A stretch of DNA of 64,000 nt, taken from assembly GCA_015179125.1 (NCBI GenBank), contig WHVA01000029.1:1-64000 (forward strand). The letters are read 5' to 3'. Every line of letters starts with the position of its first letter. Position 1 is the first letter of the stretch. A model generated the notes under the pieces. The model was not told where the DNA came from, searched no databases, and saw nothing but the letters and a program-made list of their open reading frames with translations. This DNA comes from Gautieria morchelliformis. Lineage: Eukaryota; Basidiomycota; Agaricomycetes; Gomphales; Gomphaceae. Shown here in pieces: positions 32,085 to 42,721 of this stretch. The translations under genes were made by a program, and so were the position numbers.

Positions 32085-32886
32085 AGCACCAATCAAGTGT
32101 AGCGGATAGCTCTTGCCCTCGGTTGTGAGCGTAGAATAGAGTCAGTGCGTTGACACAAACAACTGGGTCTAAGAACTTTGGGACATTAGATGCAGCGTTC
32201 TCAGCGGATCACTCGCCGATACGTGGTCGTGACCGATCAAAATAGACTTGAACAATTCCGTCGGAATCACATAGACCCAATATCTCATCCATCGTGCCAT
32301 GCTTGAGACTGATGTCTATTTCCTTAAGAACGGTCAAGCCAATAGCAGTTGTGTCCGCGTCGTTTCTGTAGGAGTTCAGTTTGCATCCGGCGGTGAATAA
32401 GGCCCAGAGGCATACGGATAATCCACTGTGATGAATTGCCCTTTGAAATAGGAATCAACCGCTGTATAGTCAAAATGTTACTTAAGGCGGACACTTCATA
32501 AAGCGAACTGGCGCTCTGGCTGTACGAAATCGACCAGCCGCCTGGTTCAGAGGGGAACAACAAGCAAAACAAAATCAGCGAGTGGCTCATGATAGGAAGG
32601 AAAGACAGGCACGCTGATGACATACCGGTCTCCAGTGGCTTCCAGTATTAAAAGCTGTGCAAAGTTGTCTTCGATGGGCTCATTTTAGGGGGTGTAAGAG
32701 ATCAAACGCATTTGGTTCTCGCTGAGATACTCCCTTGCCCTAGCGACGGGATTTCCACAGATTTAATAGTTGTTGTGAGAGCTAAATTTGTTCAGTTCTC
32801 GAAGACGATGCCATGCATCCCTAGGGAGCTTGCATTTTCCACTTGGTCATCGATGAAGATAGTCCGCTGCGGCTCCATTCTAGTTA
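32085..32886 (-). pseudogene. Remnant of a HAD-like/cyclase-like two-domain gene
   Basis: Reading leftwards on the minus strand: PQRTIFIDDQVENASSLGMH is a HAD-superfamily motif (DDxxEN). Then come NPVARAREYLSENQMRL and NFAQLLILEATGDR, then DTTAIGLTVLKE, LCDSDGIVQVYFDRSRPRI and DPVVCVNALTLFYAH. This order matches a basidiomycete protein type with an N-terminal HAD domain and a C-terminal alpha-helical cyclase/glycosidase-like domain. It is split into several frames by introns and lesions, and truncated at both ends. One intron (near 32,175-32,220) has a GC donor (GCGAGT), possibly a mutated GT. Its left end abuts the truncated BTB copy. Confidence 0.65.
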
Positions 32887-32889
32887 AAA

Positions 32890-33541
32890 TACCATATTTC
32901 AGTTATGAGACCGCTTAAAAATGTTCAGTGAACATTTCCGTGTTTTCCTGTGAGATTTTCAGTCGGTTCTGTTTCAGTGCGCGAACCACTGAGAACGGAA
33001 TCCCCCTGGTTCGTCCCCCGGGTTTTCAGTGGGTTCCCTTCCCACAGTGATATCTGCCTGAGTTTTGCTCCGTCAACTAATTTGAATATTGACCTACCGC
33101 ATCTACAATGTTGCAGACCTTGTGAGCATTGATCAACTGACTACTACCTCTGAGCTATCGACGGGTTCAACAAGAATATGATGCCTAAATGGCCCTGTAT
33201 TGAACAGCGGATTGATACCAGAAGACCTTTTCTTTTGGACATACAGTTTGTCGGGGTTGTCCGCTCTGCAAAATCGTTGTGATGTGGCTCTAGGCTTTGA
33301 GTCGGTCCTAAATCGGCCATTTCGGCAGGAATGTTGGACACAGTGCCCTGCGGGAATGTCAATGATATTTAGACGGACCATCGACCCGTACGAATACTAC
33401 GCTGAGCGCATCTGGCTGGAGGTGCCGAATGACGGGGTAGCTGTACAGTCTGACCAAGCGTAGTGCCACGGCAACTTCCGCTAACTTGCAAACACACAAC
33501 CAGCAACTCTTCAAGCCGTCGGCGACCACCTCCCCTACAAC
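32890..33541. other. Spacer with a duplicated methyltransferase-derived fragment
   Basis: 33,041-33,150 repeats 24,531-24,640 in the same orientation at roughly 85% identity with small indels. 33,200-33,463 is open on the plus strand (PYEYYAERIWLEVPNDG) but not recognised. Confidence 0.6.
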
Positions 33542-34136
33542 ATGCCCGGAGTACGAGACGTCAGGCATGTGCTTTCCAATGCTCTGTTAAGACCATGACC
33601 TGATGTTACTTTGACAGCGCGGACGCATTCATCACCGCATACTCATCCCACCTCAAAAGATCCGGTAAACTTGAAGTCCCCACATGGGTCGATATTGTTA
33701 AAACGGGCGCGTACAAAGAGCTTGCCCCCTATGATCCCGACTGGTTTTACGTTCGCGCAGGTGTGCACACATATTTTGTAGCTGCTCTAATTGCACTTAC
33801 CTTTTCTGTGCTATAGCTGCTGTAGCACGTCATATCTACCTCCGTAAACACGTTGGGGTTGGCGCATTGACCAAGTTACATGGAGGGCGTAACAGGCGTG
33901 GTAACCGACCTTCACATCACGGCGACGCTTCTGCGTCGGTCCAGCGCAAAGTTTGCCAAGCTTTAGAAAAGATTGGGGTTCTCGAGCTTGCAGCGGATGG
34001 TGGCCGTCGGATTAGTCAGGATGGCCAGCGGGACTTGGACCGCATCGCAACTGCCGTTGTTGAGGCTGCAAGAGAGGAGGCAGAAGACGAGGATGAGGAA
34101 GGTGGTGACGACATCGCTGAGGATGATGACGAGTAG
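33542..34136 (+). CDS. RPS19: 40S ribosomal protein eS19 (RPS19)
   Basis: Three exons, 33542-33564, 33618-33760 and 33817-34136, give 161 residues, normal for fungal eS19. The protein starts [20 protein letters not shown] and contains [35 protein letters not shown] and [17 protein letters not shown]. It ends in an acidic tail somewhat longer than in many species. eS19 is a component of the small ribosomal subunit head needed for 18S rRNA maturation. Intron 2 is GT-AG. Intron 1 begins GCATGT after CAG; no GT donor nearby gives the right phase, so it is a GC-AG intron. This is the first clearly intact housekeeping gene from the left and has no obvious functional link to its neighbours. Confidence 0.95.
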
Positions 34137-34760
34137 ATCCTCCGTGGAGACTGCATTGTGGCATAAGACCATCATGTGTTGTAGGCGGTATGCACATGCC
34201 ATCCCAAAATATTGCAATATCGTTACTTCGTTTGTGTTGGGCTAGGTTGTTCTATATACTTAAGCCCTACTACACCGCGGCCGACCGATAAATATAGGTC
34301 CAGGCTCTCACGCAAATGATGTTCCAAATTTCGGTATCCGAACAGTGCCTTGGGGTAAGGTTGGGCACAGCATAGGATGCGAATCCACATGACCTAAGGG
34401 TCATCTTTTCACCATGGGGTCAACGGCGACTGCTATTGGAAGGAAGTGAACTTATTAGGCCAGCTACGGCGGATGTCGCAGTCTGATCGACCTCCAAAGC
34501 TGGATCAAGACAGTTCTTGCATGACTGCGAAGTTCGAACACGTCATCCGAGTGCGTCGTATGAAATAAATTAATTGGCCAATATCGGAATTCTCCTACGC
34601 TGGACCAAGAGCTGCCTACCTTCGAAGTTCGAACGCATCGAGCCGAGTGCGTTGGTATAAAAGGACGTACATTCAATGATGAAGTTCCTTAATTAATTCC
34701 GATCGCTCCCTCGAAGGGTGCCGGTGGTCGCGCTCGGTACTCGGAAATTCAAGCCGGGAG
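34137..34760 (+). promoter_or_regulatory. Spacer with a duplicated promoter-like block
   Basis: A block with GCTGGAYCAAGA, then CGAAGTTCGAAC, then CCGAGTGCGT occurs at about 34,498-34,560 and again at 34,593-34,663. The second copy ends in a good TATA box, TATAAAAG (34656-34663); the first has GTATGAAAT in the same place. About 105 bp downstream of the TATA an ATG (34769) opens a 16-codon exon (MEQPEGALELEAVNVE) followed by a GTAAGT donor, but no continuation was found. Confidence 0.5.
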
Positions 34761-35214
34761 AACAGGAATGGAACAACCTGAAGGAGCTCTGGAGCTTGAG
34801 GCCGTCAATGTTGAGATGTAAGTATCGCTAGGGGAAATGGCTTCGTCGAGGGTTTCGATGCTGAGTCTGTGATGGTGGGTACACGATAGCTATAGCACGT
34901 GAATGTGCGATGTATAACTTGCACTCCAGGTTCAGGTTGGAGCTTCATAGAACTCTGTGCCAAGGGTTCCGACGATCCCAGCTCAGCTATGTGATTAATT
35001 TTGCTGGCTGCAAAGATCTCCCAAACGCCTGAGGCTGATTTGGCACCAGACTTCCAGAATACTCGTACTGGTACCCACAATATGACGAAGAGCCGCTGGA
35101 GCACGCTATATCCAACAGCATACTTAGAACGACCATCTTCCAATTCACAGAACCCCGTGATAGCATGCAACCATGTTCTTGCCCCCCCATGGATATGAAC
35201 CCCGTAGGAGGACG

Positions 35215-35222
35215 TATAAAAG
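35215..35222 (+). promoter_or_regulatory. TATA box of the aerolysin-like gene
   Basis: TATAAAAG lies about 75 bp upstream of the ATG at 35295. Confidence 0.55.
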
Positions 35223-35294
35223 AGCCCCCAACAGCATCTGCCATCCGCCATCCCCCCAACTTTCCGACATCCCTGTGACTGCTAAACGATCACA

Positions 35295-36190
35295 ATGTCT
35301 GTCAGAACATCGTTCGAAGACCTCGCCAAACTGGGCTACCCCAAACACGAGATTTTCCTGCTCGTTAACGCCGTGACAGGGGGCACTCTGACGGACGAGT
35401 CTCAGTTGCACCTCAACGATGCCTTTACTGACCAATACGGGTAGGTACTGGGTCGTGTAGTGGTGTTGGTTGCCTCATAAAATCCGCAGATGGTACTCCT
35501 ATAACGCCGTACTGGGCGATGCGGTCAAAGAGGGAAGTGTTCCCCAGAACGTTGAAGACACCTCGGTCGCTTTCGAGTTCGACAACAGCCTGAGCAGCGA
35601 GTCAACTTCCTTTGAATGGGAAACACGGGTCACCATCGGCATTAGGGTCACGTTGAGCATCAAGGACCCGGCCGTTATCGAGCTTGCCAGTAAAATTATC
35701 ATCTGGAACGTGGCTGAAAGTGGATATTCTATCGAGATCAACACGGAATCAACCAGTGAGGAAGTGGTGGAGCGGGAGATTAACACTACCCGCAAATTTA
35801 CGATTACGTGGGCTGTTTGCGATTTGTCTTCTATCTCCCTACTCACATCCCATACTTAGCGTCGGCCCGTACCAGCATATCAAAATTCTCAAGACTAAGA
35901 TAGAAGTCGGTGAAATCGCCACTTACAACGTGGTAAGAGTCCGGGCTTTTCACGACTTTGATTCCATTTTTATAAGCTGTTTCCAGCCGTATGGTCTCCA
36001 TAAAACTGCGATAATTGGAAGTACGTCATGCTTGCCATGCCTACGTATATATAAAGCTGAGACGGAGCCACCTTCTAAGCGGAAGGAGATAAGTGAGTAC
36101 CGTCCTTTCGCATCAGTGTTCATGGACTCATGCTTGGTAACAGGTGGAACGGGCATTATCACTGGGTATGTTTTTGAGCGCATCTTTTGA
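35295..36190 (+). CDS. Aerolysin-like (ETX/MTX2-type) beta-pore-forming protein, probable
   Basis: Exon 1 starts at ATG 35295 (MSVRTSFEDLAKLGYPKHE) and ends near 35442 at GGGTAGGT. Exon 2 carries WYSYNAVLGDAVKEGS and a long run of alternating polar/hydrophobic, Ser/Thr-rich strands: STSFEWETRVTIGIRVTLSI and YSIEINTESTSEEVV. An intron beginning GTGGGC near 35,808 and ending TTAG near 35,860 leads to VGPYQHIKILKTKIEVGE. The strand pattern and the GPYQHIKI element are typical of the insertion/stem domain of aerolysin-fold proteins, common in Agaricomycetes as secretable or cytoplasmic defence proteins. No signal peptide is seen, as is usual for fungal members. Exon structure after 35,935 is unclear. 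Confidence 0.5.
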
Positions 36191-36206
36191 CCTGGATTTG
36201 TCCAGA

Positions 36207-36481
36207 TCAATCATGGTGGCAACATCTAGGGTTTCCTCCTCAACACCTTGTTGGAGAACCCCGGCGGGAACATTGTACTCATCGGTACATCGAAGAGCAC
36301 GAACTATGTCTTCGAAGTTGTTCGCGTTGCCAGTGGGTCGACAAAGTCACAGGAGGTATCCAAGGTCTTTGCCCTCGATCCCAGCACTGGGGAGTCTCTG
36401 GAGCTTCCCGTTCAAGATGAAGGGGCCTCACTTCAAGACGTCACCAACGCCGCCGTGGGGATCGCTCGTCCCGGAATATGA
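36207..36481 (+). CDS. Downstream exon, possibly of the aerolysin-like gene
   Basis: An AG near 36,207 or 36,229 could open an exon reading LLNTLLENPGGNIVLIG, then NYVFEVVRVASG and DPSTGESLELPVQDEG, stopping at 36,481. It looks like a beta-rich soluble domain. It could be the 3' part of the gene starting at 35,295 or a separate small gene. I could not find a phase-consistent junction to the preceding exon. Confidence 0.35.
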
Positions 36482-37020
36482 GCTAGGTCGCAAATTGTCA
36501 TCCCAGTCCTCAGATATGTTAAAATGTACAAGCACCGTCTGCCATCTTGTCTGTAGCACTGTGTTCTATGGAATTCATCCGTGCTGGAGCTTGTTTCATT
36601 AATCCGCGGCTAAGAAAGCTTCCCCACAATTAAAAATTCCGAAGTACTCACGGTTGGTATGGGTCAAATATGACGCTCAAGTCCCACTGGCAGCCCCATG
36701 CAAGGATGAATACTACCAAGTAGGAGACATAAACAAAAAGCACACGAAAGCTCCGGTTTGATTCTGATACTTTGACATGAGTGGATTCTCAAGAACAGAG
36801 TTTGAGCCACATTATCTACAGCGCAGATCACACGGAGCTGAATGTTATCTCACTACTAGTGGTGCAGGAATTTGTTGTGAAAGCAACTTCTCTAGGCAGC
36901 TTACGCGCGGTGACAGGTTACGTCCCTCGTGTCTCGTACTGAACGCCACTCGGTGCTCCCTACTCCACTGTCCCACCTCTCACGTCCCCCGCCGCCCTTC
37001 CACCCCACGGCGGGCCCTTT
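36482..37020. other. No recognisable gene
   Basis: Ordinary-composition spacer ahead of a GC-rich block. Confidence 0.5.
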
Positions 37021-37476
37021 ACTAGCTCATGAAGCTCTTCCCGACCTGTCCCCCGAGCGGTGGCACCTTCCCGCGCGACCCCCACGCCCACCGCGACGTG
37101 GGGGGCTTCCCCGTGGAGGACGCGCGCTGCCCGTGCGAGGCGGGTGCGGGGAGCGACCTCGAGAAGAATAGGCAGCTGGGGCGCGAGCGCGGCCGCGGCG
37201 CGTGGCGCGGGACGTTGGTTCGGACTGCAGGAGCGCGCGTCTTTCGGGGGCGGGGACAGGGCCGGGCGCGTGACGACACCGACGCCCCCAGACGGCGGGA
37301 GTTCTTCAAGACACCGCCTGCAGGGGAGTTCAGCGGCGCGGCCGAGCGCGAGTTTCATGTCGGCGAGGCCCAGGGACGAGTCCCCCACGAAGCGGCGCAA
37401 GGGCCTGGGGCTGGGGCTGGGGCTGGAGAGCGCGGCCGACGTCGATGCGTCGCTGGCGAGCTACTACTGTAGTTGA
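37021..37476 (+). CDS. GC-rich block with overlapping open frames; possible ORF
   Basis: About 440 bp is strikingly GC-rich compared with its surroundings and is open in two plus frames and one minus frame. The plus frame stopping at 37,476 ends in SARPRDESPTKRRK, then GLGLGLGLESAADVDASL, which has a basic stretch like a nuclear localisation signal and a Gly-Leu repeat. No domain is recognised. High GC by itself suppresses stop codons, so coding is uncertain. Confidence 0.25.
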
Positions 37477-39020
37477 CCTTTCTAGTCCAATGTATCTATC
37501 TATATCTATATGCAAATATATTATATTTAGTGATGGTGAGGCTTCCTGGAATACTTACCAAGGGTTAGTGTCACCGGTCCTGCCAGATGCATCATGCAGC
37601 GTGCGCCATACCATCGGGTATTGTCGATTCTGCTCTGAAAGCTAATAGTCAGGATTCTGTGGCCTATTCTGACTTTGATGATACCATGAGTGGCGGGTCT
37701 CTTACCCACGTATCCCCCTTGGTTCGAATCACATACTTGCACGACGCTTGTCTAGACGACTCCAGCTCCCATGTTTCTACACTGATTACACTCAGCCCCA
37801 TCTTACTTATGGTGAGTTGAGATCAAGGCTCTGGTATCGACTCGGGTCCAATGATGGCAGCGAAATCTGAAACAAACCGAGACGGGAAGGACTACTTACC
37901 ATGTATACGCTGGAGAAGCCACTCCAGATTAGTGCAGCATCCTAGTGAAAATTGGCTGTGGTGCGGGCACGCGCAGCTTTGTCAGAGTAGGAAGGCTGTC
38001 CATATTTAGGCACATCAGGCTGCATGCAACATAGTTTGGTGTTGCATCAGATCTCAGCCACAAGTAAATTTGTGCAAGTCAAGGTTACCGGGTCCGACGG
38101 TCGTGGTAACTATAATTAGCCCGCACTTGGCAAGCAACCGGAGCTGAGATAGCATCCGCCATGCAACCACCGACATCTCTTTGCCTCCGCTCACCTCACA
38201 GTCCTTTCTCGTCAGTCTAACATATCACTATGGCCCTCTCACCAGTGGGTCATGTGAGATTCGTGGTCTATGGTCAGCCTTCACCCAGTCTTCGAGTGCC
38301 GTTCGACGACCGAGTGACTCATTAATTTCGTCAAACAGGCGTGCTGTTGCTAGTCAATACGATCGTCTTGGCCTTGTCCGCCCATATCAACCACTTCCAG
38401 CAGTTCTTCTGTGAGTGCAAGCATTCATTTCTGAGCTGACCGCCCTCCTGAATTGCTCTGCGCCGGATATCAGACAGGGCGGATGTCTTTCCCCTCGCGC
38501 TATCGGTCGTAACCTTGGTCTTCGTGCTCGCCATGTAATTGTCACCCTCCATTGTCTGTCTTACGAATGAACTCATGTGATGTGTGGCCGGAAGGGTCTT
38601 GTTGGATATCAACTTGAACAATGCGGTGACTGCACGACCACCCTTTGAACTTGCCTGGCTCCTTGTTTTTGGCCTGATATGGCTGGGTGGGTGCCGCCCC
38701 ATTCCCTTATTTCGAAGGAAAGCACTAATATCGCCTCGTGTTTCTTCCGACATCTGAAATCACAGGATTCAACGCTTTCTCAACAAGCCGCTGGAAATTC
38801 ATCACCCTCGGCACGTGTCGCTCCATCCCTAGTGGTACGTTCTCTGCAGGACACTATGCATTCACCACACCATACCCATACGTCTCTCATGGGTAGACGC
38901 ACAATACGCCTCCTACCGTACGTGGTGTCATGAGGTTCAAGCGCTCCGCGTCCTTGTCTGGGTCGAATGGGTCATGTGTACGTCACCCCGTTTCAATTAA
39001 AAATTCTGTAACACCAACCA
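37477..39020. other. No firm gene
   Basis: A 140-codon minus-strand frame (38,753-38,331, MSEETRGDISAFLRNKG) is the only sizeable one and is not recognised. Confidence 0.4.
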
Positions 39021-39061
39021 ACTATGCCACTTTCTTGCGATTCGCATGCGCATGAGCAGTC

Positions 39062-39652
39062 TTGTGCACGTTCGCGTATCTCCTTCGATGGACCATCGCT
39101 AAGCGAAACAGCGGACGACACGATGTCTTGGATACGCCCTTCTCGCGCTTCTCTGATGAGGCCCCCTCGAATGATCTCGCGCACGTCCGCGAGACGAAGA
39201 CCTCGGAGTTCTTGCAGTGGGAGCGGTTCCCGCAGACGTCATCGCCGTCGGCAGAGTCTCCGAGTGCGGAGTACACCCGGTCTCGACCTCAGCAAGCCCA
39301 GTACGGCGGACGTGAACAACACAACCATGACAGTCGCTATCCGGAAACGCAGCATACCCAAGCCATGGAGGCGCCGCATGCGCAGGCGGTACAAGGCCAG
39401 GAACCCCAGGCCCCGTACGCCCAGGGCCAGCCGTTCCAAGGCCAGTATCCCACCGAGGCCCCGTACGCCCAGGGCCAGCCGCCACAAGGCCCGCATCCCA
39501 TCGAGGCCCCATACACGCGCCACCCGGACCCGGACCCGCCGTATACGTATACCCCGCCCTCACAAGCCTACTTCACCCCGCACCCACCGCATGTACCGCC
39601 TTCACTCCGCGCCGGGCCAGCCGCCCACTCGTTCCTCCCGCGCGTGTCCTAG
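39062..39652 (+). CDS. Pro/Gln-rich low-complexity protein, hypothetical
   Basis: A frame of about 196 codons ending at 39,652 has a hydrophilic N-terminal part and a Pro/Gln/Tyr-rich C-terminal half. The latter contains imperfect 15-residue repeats of the type EAPYAQGQPPQGPHP (near 39,410-39,515, unit about 45-60 bp). No domain or signal peptide. A second plus frame over the same DNA is also open but is Arg/Pro-rich in the way shadow frames of GC-rich DNA are. A true start or upstream exon could not be fixed. Polypyrimidine-rich DNA follows at 39,780-39,830. Confidence 0.35.
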   Translation: MCTFAYLLRWTIAKRNSGRHDVLDTPFSRFSDEAPSNDLAHVRETKTSEFLQWERFPQTSSPSAESPSAEYTRSRPQQAQYGGREQHNHDSRYPETQHTQAMEAPHAQAVQGQEPQAPYAQGQPFQGQYPTEAPYAQGQPPQGPHPIEAPYTRHPDPDPPYTYTPPSQAYFTPHPPHVPPSLRAGPAAHSFLPRVS

Positions 39653-40230
39653 CGCGGTGAAACATATGTTTTGTCCGTTATCCGTTGTCCGTTGAATTAT
39701 GTAAAAGCTCTAGCACTAAGTACTAAGTCCGGTTTGATGATCGACTAAAACGTAGCATGCGCGGGCTGAAGCGCTGATTGTTTTTTTTTCTTTCTTTTCT
39801 GTGATTCCTTTATTTTTGCTTTTGCTTTTTCGTCGTCGCACTAGTTGCTTTCTTGTCGCACTAGGTGCGAAATTTTGCTTAGTTATGTTTGTCGTACTCG
39901 TGTGACATATTTTATGTATGATCAGTGTATACGGGGACCCTTGTCTAAGGTATCCGTGTCATATCTGCAGTGTGTGAGAGCCATATTTCTCGGGCACTAA
40001 GAACTGCTATGAAAGTTCTTGTTCGGACACTGTGTCATGTGCGGTCAATATATAATAATATAGATCATTTCCCTCAGGATGATTTCATGCCTGCTCACAC
40101 CCTGGATCAATTGCCATAGCTATACCAAGCTACATTTATGTTCAAATGTGATCACGGTGAAAACTGGTATACGGTATAAGTATATAGTACTTACAGAAAG
40201 CTTGATTGTAGCTAAGGTCCTAGCTACTTA
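39653..40230. other. Spacer before the segmental duplication
   Basis: T-rich tract 39,779-39,835; otherwise nothing recognised. Confidence 0.5.
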
Positions 40231-40423
40231 TACAGTGGTGAACAGGGGTAAAACCCTATGGAACATTGGATTAGGAGTGCAGGCATTACCAATGATGTCA
40301 ATGATGATGCTGTGTGCCCCTAGGTGCCTAATCCATTGATGATGATGTATGCCCCTAGGAAGTGTCCTTCTGCAATCTAATAACATATATAATCCCTCCC
40401 TGCATTCCTTCTCCTAAATTAAG

Positions 40424-42721
40424 ATGGACAGTCCCAACTCCTCCTCTACCATGTTTGACTACAATGTCATTCCCCCCATTCATGAAGCACGTACTCTTGT
40501 TCTTTGCTTTGACGGGACAGGGGACTCCTTTGATGCTGATGTAGGCACACATACTTACATGTCTTCTGTATTCCAAACAAAGCCCCCTATCTACAGAACT
40601 CGAATGTTGTCAATTTCTTCTCGACACTCAAGAAAGACGACAGGACACAGCAGATGGTTTACTACCAGGTATGCTACCGCTTTCATACGCTCACTCATGA
40701 TTCTGCACTCAAAAAAAACTGAAACTGCAGTCAGGGATCGGGACCTACACGACGCCTGAGATTGCCACACCCATGATGGCGAAGCTCTCCAAAACCCTCG
40801 ATTTGATGTTTGCGTGGAACTTGAATGCACACGTTATGGGTAAGCTGCTGACTCTTCTTCCAGTCTGGTTTGATCAAAGTCCCTTACATCCTTGCAGACG
40901 GATACGAATTCCTCATGCAAAACTGTAATACTCCCAGTCATTTTATATCCAAAATATGGTGCTCACCTATATATACTTGTAGATACTGCCGGTGACAAGA
41001 TCTGCATATTTGGTTTCTCACGCGGTGCACACACTGCACGTGCCCTTGCCGGTATGCTTCACAAGGTGCAGGACATTGTGCATTGTGCTGCAAGTTATTT
41101 CTCACCTCTTTGTTTTTGATCACACCTACCCACTGGCACCAGGTCGGACTCCTCCCTGCTTGCAATCATCAGCAGGTGCCATTTGCGTACAAGATGTTCA
41201 CCCGCACCGACAATACAGGGTGGCAACAAAGCACAGCATTCAAGAAAGCCTTCTCAATGGATGTTGATATAGAGTTTATTGGTGTATGGTGTGTGCTTCC
41301 CATTTTGTTCTGGCTCCTATTGTCGTTTGCTGATCAGAGGCGTTGGATATATCTCCATAGGGACACAGTCACCTCCGTCGGCATTATTTCCCACCGCCTC
41401 CCCTTCGCCATGTCCAACTCGGCCATCAAGACGTTCAGACATGCGGTGTCGCTCGATGAGCACAGGGTCAAGTTTAGGGCGAACCTGTGGCATAGGTCGA
41501 CGGCGAAGGAGAATGAATTGGGGACACAGAAAGGCCAGATGCCAAGGGCGGGAAAGAGTTTCGGTGGCAAGACAGTTACGGGCGACGCGGCGAACGATAA
41601 GAGACAACCGACACCCGAAAACCAACCGGTAGCCGACACCGACAAAAGCAGCGGGACGCCTGAACGAAGCAAAAAGCATCCTCGCCGTCCTGGCAAGTTC
41701 AGCATGCTTGAGGGCATATATGACACGGGCAGATACGAGACGGATGTTCTGGAAGTGTGGTTCGCAGGATGCCACTGTGGTTCGTGTCAGGAACTATCGT
41801 TTCATTACCCTTTCTTGACTTCCTCTTCCTGGTTATCGTCCGGTGCCCCTTGATAAACTTACATCTCATCTCGTCTCAGACATCGGCGGCGGCGCTGTGG
41901 AGAACTCCAGACGGCACAACCTCGCGCGCATCCCCCTCCGCTGGATGATCCGCCAATGCTTTCTCGCCAACACAGGCATCCGCTTCCACGGGCCTCTCTT
42001 GGCCGCGATAGGACTCGACCCAAACACGCTGTATCCAGTCGTGAAGCCACGTCCCCCTGCCGTGTTCTATTCGCCTCCTCAGCCTGAGACTCCCCCATCG
42101 ACACGGCAACTACTACCAGTCCCGATCAACTGACACCGCCCCACGACCGCGAGAGCACCGAACAACTCGTCAAAGATGCGGTGACACCGGCCCATGACCA
42201 GGACCAGGACCAGGACCAGGGCTGTGGCAGCGCCGAACACCCCATCAACGATGCACAGAATGCGTCTGACGCCACTGTTGCCAGGGCCACACCACTGGGG
42301 TACGGGAACGTGCTCGTCTCATCCATCCTTTCCGAGGAAGAAGAAGACCTCGCGGACGCACTCTGTCCCATGTACGACCAGCTCCGCCTGGCACCATTGT
42401 GGTGGCTACTGGAGGGGCTGCCGATGGGATTGGACACGCAGAGGTACGATAACAACGAGTGGGTTCGTCATTTGAGGTGAGTGGTTAAACGTCCCATCGT
42501 CCGATTCCCATGCGCCTCCCGAGCTATTTGATTGAAATTGTTTCGTGTTTCGGACGCGCAGGATCAACCTTGGCCAGGGGCGCAAGATCCCGAGGCAGAG
42601 ACAGCACGGCCTCAACGTGCACCGGAGCGTGCAGGTCAGAATGAAGGCGGGGGATGCCGTCGCGGGCGGGGCGTACGTCCCTCGGGCTACATGGAAGGTC
42701 GAACCGACGTGGGTTGACTAG
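40424..42721 (+). pseudogene. DUF2235 alpha/beta hydrolase, copy 1 (single frameshift)
   Basis: At least ten exons can be joined by GT-AG sites and homology. Exon 1 (40424-40540) has RTLVLCFDGTGDSFDAD. Next come NSNVVNFFSTLKKDDRTQQ, GIGTYTTPEIATPMMAK and then the nucleophile elbow GFSRGAHTARALAG near 41,010. Then YKMFTRTDNTGWQQ, IEFIGVWDTV, AIKTFRHAVSLDEHR, FAGCHCDIGGGAVEN, RIPLRWMIRQCF, LADALCPMYDQL and a C-terminal LGQGRKIPRQ ending at TAG 42719-42721. DUF2235 proteins are serine hydrolases related to the Tle1 phospholipase fold; fungal substrates are unknown. One extra C in a run of five at 42,088-42,092 shifts the frame compared with copy 2, leaving a stop at 42,131. The rest is intact, so a sequencing error in the homopolymer should be excluded. 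Confidence 0.85.
40597..40668 (+). other. Well-defined internal exon of DUF2235 copy 1
   Basis: Exon 2 is bounded by CTACAG at 40,591-40,596 and GTATGC at 40,669. It encodes the conserved NSNVVNFFSTLKKDD segment and anchors the gene model. The same exon is present in copy 2 (about 45,520-45,592), where the insertion lies just downstream. Confidence 0.8.

Noticed and set aside
37718..37735. tRNA T-loop-like GGTTCGAATC
   Set aside because: No matching D-arm or acceptor stem could be drawn within 90 bp.
39024..39695. 223-codon Arg/Pro-rich plus frame and a minus frame over the same DNA
   Set aside because: Composition is that of a shadow frame of GC-rich repeats; the Pro/Gln-rich frame is the better candidate, itself uncertain.
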